DNA of 64,000 bases from Stercorarius parasiticus (Eukaryota; Chordata; Aves; Charadriiformes; Stercorariidae). The notes beneath the pieces are model-generated. The model ran no database searches and was not told the DNA's origin. It saw only the letters and a program-made list of their open reading frames with translations. Below are positions 1 through 10,600 of this stretch, piece by piece. Location of the stretch: the NCBI GenBank assembly GCA_013396915.1, contig VWZL01005003.1, positions 361,475-425,474 of the forward strand, given 5' to 3'. Positions within the stretch are counted from its first letter, which is position 1, and each line of letters begins with the position of its first letter. A program made the translations under genes and the position numbers.

Positions 1-400
1 GTATGACTTTTATGATTCTTTCCAGTTTGTTTGAAGATCAGTGAAACTCAAAGTACGCATACCGTTTCCCTTAATGGCAGGAATCATTTTGTTTGCAAAT
101 CATTTTCTTGCATTATGGCAATCAGGCTCTGTTAAATCAGTTGTGATTTCCCAAGTCTTAAGGAACAGTACACAAACAGTATACAATTATGCAGTTGAAA
201 ATCTTATACAATATATGGGAGCAGGAATAATGTCCCAGAGGGAAGTTTTAATTCTAGCACTTCTTTAATTTTGAGAGATTGCTCTGTATGGGCGGGTCAG
301 AGAAAGAGAGGGGTATGTAGCATTTCACAGGACGCAGTAAAAACCAAGCCTTAGCCCTGCTCCTCCTTCACGCTGCCTGACGTTGGGCTACCACTTCACA
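1..400. other. Unique sequence, no gene seen
   Basis: AT-rich single-copy DNA. The only open frame (41-268, plus, 75 codons) has no recognisable domain and no flanking splice or promoter signal that sets it apart from chance. I see no repeat family here. Confidence 0.5.
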
Positions 401-545
401 GGATCACAGACTGGCTGAGGCTGAAGGGACCTCTGAAGGTCATCTGGTCCATCCGCCCTGCTCAAGCAGGGGTACCTAGCGACAGCCAGCCAGGACTACG
501 TCCAGACAGCTTTGGAATATATCTAACGATGGAGACTTGCCACAT
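401..545 (-). mobile_element. CR1 LINE 3'-end fragment
   Basis: The plus strand reads like the reverse complement of a CR1 3' end: a 'ggatcacagactgg' start, then 'gaagggacctct', a match to the 'gatcatctggtcc' block, 'ctgctcaagcagggg', and finally 'gatggagacttgcca'. In bird CR1 copies these blocks occur in this order close to the 3' terminus. Only about 145 bp remains, all of it 3' non-coding or the extreme end of ORF2, so it is a heavily 5'-truncated dead copy. The order of blocks is seen directly; the family assignment rests on known CR1 consensus features. Confidence 0.8.
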
Positions 546-3009
546 AGGTGCTTGTCATTTGGGATAATGGCACAATTGACAACTCTGTAACACAGTTGTA
601 ATCTTACATGTGGATCGACACTGTTAGGAAATGAGAAACATGAATATTTCATGATAGCAAATGAATGGAGAGAAATGGGAATCGGTTCTACCCCTGCTGC
701 CCAGCACAGGGGGGTCTAGTGAGTACAGGCACTTCTGCTCATTTCCTCAGACTTTAATCTGCCTCCCTTAGGCTTACATAATTCATCCCACGTAAACCTA
801 TACCAAGCCTTTCACCGTCCCTCAGATCCTTGCATCCAGTTCATTTTCTCTTCTAATTTGCTGCTTCCTTGCTCTGAGTATACTCTGACTTTCTTTACAC
901 CCAGGCACAAGTGAGTCACACAGAAGTCATGCCCACTTACCACTGGCTTCTGGTGTTCTTTTTTCTTAGTTGTCCAGTCTTCTTTTCTTTCTGGGTTCTA
1001 TTTCATCTTCCTGTTTCCCCAGTCCCAGCATTTTCTTGGTACCCTGTATGATTCCTGTTCATCTTCTCATACCATTATTCTCATGTGTGTTTTCCCCATT
1101 TTTCTAATTCCCATCTTGATTAAATTTTATGCGTCCCACACAAACACCCACACTCAACAAAAACCTAGTCCCAGGCTATCATAGTTTCTCTTCCTACCTC
1201 CTTTTCCTTGACTCCAGTACCTGATCTCTTTTTCCTAACATCTTCTCCGATACTTTGCTCTTGAAAAGATCTCAATCCTGAACTTAGAACTGATGCGGCA
1301 TTTTCAAGAACAAATTTCTGAAGTGCAAGCTTTCAAAAGCTTTTAACCTTGGACAGCTTGTCCTGTGACACAGTTTTACATGTCCTCAGTTGTGCTGACA
1401 CAACTCTTTATTAAGCTACATGTTAAACCACATCACTGAAGCCTCCAAAACACAAGTGTTTGGCTGATTTGATATTTTCCCTGAGATATTCAAAGAGAAA
1501 TATGATCAACATAGAAAATTTCAATCTCCATATTGAAGAAATTAAAGCTTAAAAGCAGACGACAATGTTATCCGACAGTGCACGGTGTTGGACAGCCTTA
1601 AATAAAAATCCCCACATGACACCTAGTAAGACAAGGCATAATTTATACAGTCTTCTATTTTGTGTTCATTCAACAGTCCTGACATTGCTGTAAAGCAAAT
1701 CGATAGTTTAATGGTACAATTTGTAATGTCAGTAATCTCCTGAAATAACAGATTAGTGAACCAAGGATCATCTACAGAGTGCATGGTCTGTTGCCACTCA
1801 AGAAGTAGCATGAGGCCCGTTCCTTTTCCAAATATCTGTTTTTTAGAGTACGTGCTTGATCTCAAACAATGAGGAAGAGATCATATGCATTTTCTGCTTT
1901 CCTGTTTGCACTGACGAAAATATCACCAAAGTAGAACACAAGCTCTAAGAATTTGGGCTGGGAAGTATTCTGTTTGCCTACCCAACAAAAATGAATTGTG
2001 CACAATGCTCATGATGGTGTTTGGCCTAGACAAAACCCCTTAATATTTAGAGATTACTGAGAAAAGTAGAAAGGACTTCCAAGACAACAACACATCACTG
2101 CTGTTTGATCTTACCAAACAGACCATGTAAGCAATGATTAAAATGCAATTTTTCAAAAAGAAAAGATGCAACAGCAGTTGCTTTTTTTGTCAAGTCAGGT
2201 AAAGACCTTAAAAATATGAGATAATCTACTGATACGGAAGAGAATGCAAGTATTTGATTCCTTAGAGGCATCTGTTGATCATGGCAGATGAGAAGACTAA
2301 TCAGTGTATACATCTACCTGTGCTCAAACGCAGATGAATGCTAACTTTATTCTCAGTTTCAGAAGAGCTAAACACTCAGCAAAATTGATCATTGCATGCA
2401 ATGATATTCTTGTGATGTTTGTGTTTTCATCAAAACTTCTAAAAAACTTCTCAACGGATAACCAAAATCAAAAGAGGAAAACATACTGCTGATTTATTAG
2501 AAAGAGGTAATGTTGACCAGCCAAGGAATATAAATAAATACAAATTATCTAATATTAATTTATATGGGACAGATAAACTATAGTCAAACCAGGGCATAAG
2601 TATTAAAAAGAACAAACGTAGGAGAACACCCCCACCAAAACCCCCAGTATATAACTAACTACTTTGCCCTCCACCCTCAAATTCCCACACACATGCTGGT
2701 ACTTTCCATTTCATTGTAACCAGGTGTTCTAATTTAAACAGGAACAGTAATTTTCACCTAGCAATTTTGTATTTTAAAGACTTATTTAACACTGTATGTA
2801 CATTTGCAATGAACATCCTACTCATCTTCTGTGTGAGTTAGAGAACAGAAGTCATTCACTGTGGGGTAGAGTCCTGTTTTCTAAGGTTTGTCCCAGTTTC
2901 TCTGTAAACGGGAATGGTACTTCATACCTGTATTTAAACCAAAGCTGGATTGTGATGAAATTTGATACATAACAGCAGAGATGCTTTGCGTACTTCCTCA
3001 AGTACCTCC
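546..3009. other. Unique sequence, no gene seen
   Basis: Single-copy AT-rich DNA with a pyrimidine-rich stretch around 830-1260. Open frames at 1623-1865 (minus), 2095-2313 (minus) and 2304-2492 (plus) are short, lack recognisable domains and are not linked by convincing splice sites. I see no RNA gene or repeat family. Confidence 0.45.
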
Positions 3010-3455
3010 TCAAGGGCTACAAAGATGACTAGGGGACTAGAACATCTTTCTTCCCAAGAAAGGCTGAGGGACTTGGGTCTTTTCGGTCTGGAAAAAAGAC
3101 GACTGAGGGGGGATCTTATCAATGATTATAAATACTTAAAGGGTGGGTGTCAGGAGGATGGGGCCAGGCTCTTTTCAGTGGTGTCCGGTGACAGAACAAG
3201 AGGTAATGGGCACGAACTTGAGCATAGAAGTTCCACCTAAACATGAGGAGGAACTTCTTTACTTTGAGGGTGGCAGAGCACTGGAACAGCCTGCCCAGAG
3301 AGGTGGTGGAGTCTCCGTCTCTGGAGACATTCAAAACCCGCCTGGACACGTTCCTGTGCAACCTGCTCTAGGTGACCCTGCTCTGGCAAGGGGGTTGGAC
3401 TAGATGATCTCCAGAGGTCCCATACAAGCCCTATCATTCTGTGATTCTGTGATTC
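3010..3455 (+). mobile_element. CR1 LINE, 3' end (5'-truncated)
   Basis: This is a 3'-terminal CR1 copy in plus orientation. It starts within the last part of ORF2: the frame at 3022-3240 encodes a 'TRGLEHLS' block followed by '[15 protein letters not shown]', the hallmark C-terminal segment of CR1 ORF2. Downstream come the usual 'gccctgctctggcaaggggg' and 'ttggactagatgatctccag' blocks. It ends in tandem 'attctgtg' octamers at about 3435-3455, the diagnostic CR1 3' terminus, which has no poly(A). The coding part is interrupted by frame changes, so three frames each show part of the match. It is non-functional. The 5' boundary is approximate. Confidence 0.9.
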
Positions 3456-6400
3456 ACGTAGCATCTAGCATTGGGCTCTCCATAATGGTGTACGTGTCCA
3501 GCCTATTTCAACTGCTTCTGCTCACTTCTCTTTTATCAAGCCTTCTTCCATAGCTATTCACCTTAATTTGCCACTCAGCTCTTGTCTTCTTACTCAAATT
3601 AATGGCCATTATTTACCTCTCTTTTTGACATTTATGTGTCCTCCTTATTAGAAAAAAATTCCTTCCTTTATATTTGGGTTTGGGTGTGTCAGGCATGTGT
3701 GCAGTGGTGTGTGTGTACGCACACATGCATACACGCTTGTCTGACTCACCGAGCCCTTTTAGAAATACATGCAGGATCTTTAGAAAAAGTTAGTGGCATA
3801 TAATAAAAGCCTTTTCTTTAAAATATTTTGATCTGTTGTCAGTCTTACCCAGATGATCTCGCTTTGTCAAGCAGCACAGAGACAGTCCTGTGCTGAAAAT
3901 ATATGCACATGGAAAGAGACACTATAATCTGAAAATCAGTTGTAAGAAAGATAACTGGATCAAAGCAGGATTAAAATTTCTAACAGACAGATAAAACTAG
4001 CATAATTACATCACCAAACAGTTTCCCACTCTTTTTGTGCATAGTGAAGCATGTTATTCTTTTCTTTTGTTTTCCTTGCAGAAAACCCTTTTGCTATTAT
4101 GACAGTATTTATCAAATACTTCTTAGGGCCTTCTTGGAATTCGGTGAAAAAGGAGATTAATAGATAAAGGTCTGAGAATAGACATAAACAATCTGTTCCA
4201 TGTTTTGGGAACTGTAGTTCAATGGATGCCTTTAGACAAGCATTTTTATAATAAAAAGCCATCCTACCAGTGTAGTACTGGCATCACTGTATGAATGTGA
4301 AGTAAAAGAATTTAAATTCAAGAGGAAATATTGTTAATGAGGAAGAACATACTTTCTCGCTGAGTTAAAAGTTGACTCTTCCATTACAGAGCATCACAAA
4401 TGTGCTGAAATGAATCCCAAGTAATGCATCTCTTTGTGATTATTACAGTCATTTAATTCATCCTTTCTGTCAGGTCTTTTCCTCCTATTAGGAATTATTA
4501 ATAACTTGCATATAATTTCACACTGCTTACCTTTTCTACAAGGTTGGCTGATCTGCATATCGTTTTCTAACTAAAAAGCTTACACTATGAAAGGGAAAGA
4601 AGAAGAAATTTCTTTCAACTGCACAGTAACTTGTTTACAAACTAAATATATATTCTAATTATACCCCTACAGTGAAAAATATATTTTAATAGCGAAAGGT
4701 ATAAAGTAAACTTGAACTTGAACCATGTAGATACACCTGGAATATAATGTAGGCTCTGGAATGGAATGTATAGAACATAATGTAGTCCTGTAGTGGGCTG
4801 AGTCAAAAAAGAGCCTCGGGCATCTGTGCACTTAGAAGTAAATCTAGGGATATGGTTAAAGAGGGAGCATATAAGTACAACTTTCTTTGTTTTTATTTTA
4901 ATACACTTCCTAGTTAAAGGCTTTAAGGAAAAGGTTGCCTCTAAATTATACTACCTCAACATTATAAGTGATATCAAAGGAGGAGATGGACAAGAGCTGA
5001 CTGCCAAAGTTTTGTTCCCAGTCAGAACTGCTGATGAAGTACACTCAATTTTGGGATATGCCTTTAATGGCATGCAGAAATAACCCAACTGTAAGAAAGA
5101 TTTCAGAATATCTTTCTTGCCCCAAATCTTTTTCATATTGGACTAATTCCAAATACTTGATTCAAAAAATCTGAACGTTGAAAAAAATTAGGCTGAGCCC
5201 AGGTGCTGATCATTCACATTTAGGAATGCTGGAATGGCAGATTTCGTTTGCCCAGTAGGGACACTAAGCTGAGATGTAGGGCTCAGGGGCTGGCACTGCT
5301 GGTCTGCAGTTGGTCTGATACCCATCTTTTTCCCCCTGTGGGACATGGGTGGAAGTAACATACAGGCAGTATTTTGACCCATTGATTTGCACTGACTATA
5401 CACACTGTTCAGATACAAAGTAGGTGAACACAAGGAGACAGGAAAAGTATAGTAGGTAACATTTATACTAATCAGCGTATATCTCTACTGAGCCTGAAAT
5501 GTGGATGAGCTCTAACATCAACAGGTGACCCCACAGCTATTTTGCTGTGTTGTTACTGGCAATATTCACAGGAAAGTATTACCTAAGGTAAGATTTATGG
5601 AGATAAAGAAAAGGCGTTCAATACATAGAGGAAAATATACTCAAAACTTGTAGAAAATACAGAATTATCTCCTAAACAGCTACTTCATATAATGTGAGTA
5701 AGAGTTCTATTTCCACTTAGTAGAACACAATTCATATAAATGTTCTGGCAAAAAGTCAAATTTCCTGGAAAGGAAAATGAATACAGACTCTGCATATGGG
5801 CAAACGTACTTCCAGTAGCAGTAGCACCCTAACTGATACTGACCCACTTGGAAAATTCATCTTCGTATGAAATTATTTTTATTGATCCTGAAAGGCACTC
5901 CCAAGCTGCCTTTCTGCTCTCATTTCTGTCAATGCCATACCATTCAATTCAGCAGAGCAGAATTGGGCCCCCGGTGCCCAATCTAAGAAGAGGGAGACTT
6001 ACAAGACTCTTGTCAATATGACACTTTCTGTCCTCAGGCATAAAGCTATGGTTCTGGCTGTAATTCTAGGTAAAAAAGAACTTTAAGAGAATATTTTTAA
6101 GTTTATGTTTGTCTGATGCCTGAGACAACACTGCAAAAAAGTGATTTATTTACCACTATACATAAATTCAGGTTGGATCATGTATCAGTTTTACCAGACT
6201 CTAGATACAGGATTTTGGTACACAGTCTTCCTGCAGCTTTCATCTATGAAGCTCATTGGAAAAAAAAAAAAACAAAACCAAATTCTGGATTATTTTGTTG
6301 GTCTGATATGAAACCCCTGCTGCAGGGGTGTTCCTTTTTAGAAAGCAAATATTTTGCCAGGTACGTGAGCAGATACAATGCAGTGATATTTTTTAAACTA

Positions 6401-7806
6401 GATATAAAGCATACTGCAGTATCTGTGAAGCCATCCTTATGTGACTAGTGGCAGACAGCAATTTTTATCTTTTTTTTTTTTTTTAGTGGTAATGTTAAGA
6501 ATGTAGTTTGCTCCAAGCAGGTGTATAGGCTGTTTGGCATTAGCATGCTAAGGCAACATGAGCGGGCGTTGATGCTCAAAGGCAGCATCGTGCTCTCACC
6601 TTGTCCTGGGCCAATTACTCCTCTGCCTCCCTGTGTCTTGTGCCATGCAAAGAACCACAGTGGGAAACTGGCTTGGGTTAAAACTAACTCAGAAAGATGA
6701 AAAATAGCCTCAACCAGAGCAGCTCCACAGCTTAATTCACAATGAAGGCTCAGGAATATTAGGCTGACACAGAGGAAGCGTGGAGCAACACCAGCCACAG
6801 GCTCAGTGGCAGTGTTGGTGTCTGGTGGCCTAAAGTGAGTGTGCATCACCCACCCCGCTGTCAGCAGAAGGCACGTCCCCCTTTCTATTTCCATCCCTTG
6901 TGACTGCATCAAAACCTTCCAAATGGGAACTGAGTAATTGAGAGCATGTAATGGTCTTTCCGAGTTTGCAAACCAGAAAAAAACAAAGAAATGTGAATTG
7001 TTTCTAGTCACCGTAAGGCTGCACTGCTTGAAACCCAACAACACAATAATAATAATAGTTTATATGGCCTGTTTCAGAAATAACTTGCAGATTTATCTCA
7101 ATCCTGTGTGTCAGTCAGGTAACTGAACACACACATGGACAATCAACACTGTATAACTACAGTCTTGATTTTCCTGCAAAATCATAACATAGTAATAGCG
7201 TTATTAACCCAAAGTATAAGAACTACAGAAAATTAGATAATTCTGGCAGCAATTTGGGGGCACAGAGAAAGTGGAGGACAGGGGAATGGGAAGATATAGA
7301 TGCCTGTTGTCTCTGTAGTAAAAGACCCCAATATTTTTCTTGTTACATACGTTATTCCTCTCCAATTAAATTCTCTCTCTCCTTCTAAACATTTCTTATT
7401 ACCACATGTGTTATATGCCAATGCCTCTTCAAGCCTAACCTCCTCCCCCTGTTCTCCAGCCACCTCCATTCCTCCTGCAGCTTGTGTACCACACAGGGAT
7501 CTCCTTTCTGAGTCCTCCCAGGCCCTCTGTGAGCTCCCATCCTCACTATGTCCCACTTAACTTTAGTTTGTCTCCTTTTATTGCTCTCTTTTTAGCAACT
7601 AATCAGGGTCTACCCCTAGAGCTTTCTCAAATCCTTGAGTCTCTCGATCTCCCAAGCCCTCTTCCACCCCATCCCAGTGAGCCATTCCAAGGTGATGATG
7701 GAGACTGCCCAGGGCTGCGTGGGTGACCTCGCAGTTCCCCTTTCTGCTCAGTTAGTTGTCTTTCCTCCTTCCAAAGGTAAGGCTGCAAAGTAGAAAAGTG
7801 CAGAGA
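3456..7806. other. Unique sequence; simple-repeat patches, no gene seen
   Basis: AT-rich single-copy DNA. A short purine-pyrimidine alternating patch with GT and AC runs lies at 3690-3735. A run of 16 or more T sits at about 6468-6484. The longest open frame of the window (6445-7044, minus, 199 codons) ends in a lysine run made by that T tract read on the minus strand; it shows no recognisable domain and I do not call it a gene. A pyrimidine-rich stretch runs from 7360 to 7780 and ends in an AG|GTAAGG element at 7776/7777. Confidence 0.45.
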
Positions 7807-8765
7807 GAATCATTGAATGGTTTGTGTTGGAAGGGACCTTAAAGATCATGTAGTTCCAACCCCCCTGCCATGATCAGGGACACCTCCCACTAGACCAGGT
7901 TGCTCAAAGCCCCATCCAGCCTGGTCTTGAACACTTCCAGGGATGGGGCAGCCACAGCTTCTCTGGGCAACCTGTTCCAGTACCTCACCACCCTCACATT
8001 GAAAAAATTTCTTCCTAATATCTAATCTAAATCTACGCTCTTCCAGTTTAAAACCATCATCCTTCATCCTATCACTATATGCCCTTGTAAAAAGTCTCTC
8101 TCCAGCTTTCTTGTAGACCCCCTTCAGATACTGGAAGGCCACTATAAGGTCTCCCTGGAGCCTTCTCCAGGCTGAACAACCCCAACTCTCTCAGCCTTTC
8201 TTCATAGGAGAGATGCTCCAGCCCTCTGATCATTTTTGTGTCTCTCCTCTGGACCCCCTCCAACTGGCCCATGCCTTTCCTGTGCTGAGGGCTCCAGAGC
8301 TGGACACAGTACTCCAGGTGGGGTCTCATGAGAACAGAGTAGAGGGGGAGAATCACCTCTCTCAATCTGCTGGCCACGGTTCTTTTGATGCAGCCCAGGA
8401 TGCAATTGGCCTTCTGGGCTGCAAGCACACATTGTTTGCTCATGTCCAGCTTTTCATCCACCAGTACCTTCTCAGCAGGGCTGCTTTCAATCCCTTCATC
8501 CCCCATCCTGTATTGTTACCAGGGGTTGCCCCAACCGAGGTGCAGGACCTTGCACTTGGCCTTGTTGAACTTCATGATGTTCACATGGGCCCACCTCTCA
8601 AGCCTGTCCAGGTCCCTCTGCATGGCATCTGTCCCCTCCAGCATGCTGACTGCGCCGCACAGCTTGGTGTCATTGGCAAACTTGCTGAGGGTGCACTCAT
8701 TGCAACTGTCCATGTCACCAACAAAGATGTTGAACAGTCCCAGTACCAAACCCTGAGGAGAAGGT
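7807..8765 (-). mobile_element. CR1 LINE, 3' part with decayed reverse-transcriptase end
   Basis: CR1 non-LTR retrotransposon copy, minus orientation, its 3' end at about 7807. Reading down the minus strand from 8765, the sequence encodes part of the RT domain (a '[11 protein letters not shown]' block, then the '[11 protein letters not shown]' block, where active CR1 elements have FADD), then '[10 protein letters not shown]' and '[13 protein letters not shown]'. An in-frame stop lies at 8516-8518. The same frame resumes with '[12 protein letters not shown]' and the '[15 protein letters not shown]' block and runs on to '[11 protein letters not shown]'. A frameshift near 8150 then moves the match to another frame ('[17 protein letters not shown]'). 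The 3' non-coding tail has the 'gaagggaccttaaagatcat' block read in reverse. The altered catalytic Asp, the stop and the frameshift make it dead. Open frames on the plus strand here are antisense shadows. Confidence 0.93.
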
Positions 8766-10199
8766 GGGAGAAGGATATAACTACCCTACAGAGCTCACCC
8801 TGGGACACATCCTCATCCTGTAATATAAACACACCAACAGAGAATAGCTATGGTATACACAAAATATTTCTGTAAACCTATTTTTTATCAGCAGAAGAGC
8901 GGCAGGGAAGATCAAAAAGAGCCAAAACACTAACTCTGTTGTGAAGACTCAGCACACATACCACAAGAAAAAAATGTCCTGCAGTTTGTTTCTTTGCAGA
9001 ATGCTTTGACAAACACTGCTTTTTATAAACCTTGTCTAACATATATTTCACATAATTCTTTTGAAAAATTACTCATTTAATTTACATTAAAAAAAAACCA
9101 CGAAACCAACAACAAAACAAAACCAACTGCAAAGGCTGTATTTTAGCAGTGCCTGTTGCAATCTAGTTTTTATTCCTGTGGTATAAACTGTAGAGCTAAA
9201 GCTGTATGTATTCCTCAATATCCCAGACAACCCTTGATATTCTTTTTCTTTCTACTAAAATTATTTCTTCTTCTTGCAATTTTTTTTTTATTTTAAAAAT
9301 GGTTTTCTTGTTACATGAAAAATATAACAGTTTCAACTTTAGTCACAGAACAATGTGGATCTCTAGCAGCTCATGTAACCCATTCCTGTGCAGAAGGTAA
9401 GCACAAATTTAATTATCTATGAGTTTCTGATAGCTGGCTCTAACTTGCTTATTTCCATTGAAATAATTTCCCAAATTCCTGTGATAATTTGCTTCACCCC
9501 TCTACTTGGAAAGTTTGTTTTTCTTGTTTGTTTTTTTTTTCTTTAAAGGTTAAGAAGAAGAGTTTTTCCTCTCTTTATTATCCTTTACCTAACTATAGGG
9601 GTGTTTTGCATGCCAGCATTTCAGTTTTCTTTCCTTCCTTTCTTCTCTTATCATGTGTTACTTTTCTCTAAAGTGCATCTCAACAAAAAGACATGCCGAA
9701 AGAAAGGTAGTGAGGATACTGAAAAAAATAACAAACCAATAACTGAAATTAACTACTGTTATCAATGCTTTGGATTAGGCATTACTGTAGGAAAGACAGT
9801 ATAGTTGCATCTGATTCGTTTCTCTGAGCCAGATTCTGTCACGCTTATTTGGGTTGAAGATTGCTTTCCTATTCAGGCGATCTCATTGAAATTAGCAGGA
9901 TTATCACTGCAGCAAATATTTCTCATACTGAAAAAGGTGGCAGAATCTAGTCTTGACTTATTTTCATAAATCATAACCAACAGCAGTCCAGCAAATTATT
10001 TACCCCTAAACTGAAATCTTTGTATTAGACAGGTATTTACTTCCCAAATTGTGGATCACCTTTAAGCAACTGCCTACCTTTTACTAGCAACCTACACCAA
10101 AAAATACCACTTTTGCTCTCCAGCCTATGACTCTGATATGCAGAGACACTTTAATTGCTCTGCATTCCTGAGTAATCATTTTATGATGGGTTTATTGCC
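8766..10199. other. Unique sequence, no gene seen
   Basis: AT-rich DNA with an A-rich patch near 9087-9125 and a T-rich patch near 9270-9295. At 9343-9396 a 54-bp block is flanked by an acceptor-like 'caactttag' and a donor-like 'aag|gtaagc'. One of its frames is open, but there is no recognisable protein match, so I treat it as a possible cryptic exon only. Confidence 0.4.
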
Positions 10200-10600
10200 A
10201 CCTCTCCCTTATCAGGGCATGGCACTGTTACAGACCCTAGTGATAAATTACCCTTTAGAGAGGGAGAAGACAGTGCCACTTTAACAAGTGCAATAAAGCA
10301 CTTTTTATACCGGGAGAGTTCAGTGCATTTCCCATTCATCATACACCCTCAGTGATTTTACACAGATTTTACACTGTTGATTAGCTCATTAGTGGGGTTA
10401 ATTGGATACATTAACTGGCAGAATTACAGCTTGACTATGAACCAGAGGCTGCAGCATTATAAACGACAGACAAACTACAGACATGCATGGCCAGCCTGAA
10501 GGAAGTTCTTCTCTTTGATTAACTTTCATTAGGTTTTAATTCTTCCCCTTCTACTTCCATAATTGACTCTGTCTGACTATTTACTATAGCACAAAATGAA
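10200..10600. promoter_or_regulatory. Candidate conserved non-coding element (homeodomain-site rich)
   Basis: This stretch has the look of a developmental enhancer. It contains no long open frame and no repeat match, but carries many homeodomain-type core motifs in a small space: 'gattagctcattag' near 10380, 'ggttaattgg' near 10397 and 'cattaactgg' near 10409. It also has an 'aataaagcactttttata' block near 10292. The motif cluster is seen directly; regulatory function is inference, and AT-rich DNA yields such motifs by chance. Cross-species conservation would decide it. Confidence 0.25.

Noticed and set aside
6445..7044. Longest open frame (199 codons, minus)
   Set aside because: It ends in a lysine run translated from a T tract, has no recognisable domain, and no splice or promoter context. 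Length alone is not convincing in a 64-kb vertebrate window.
8213..8875. 220-codon plus-strand frame
   Set aside because: It is the antisense of the CR1 ORF2 relic on the minus strand.
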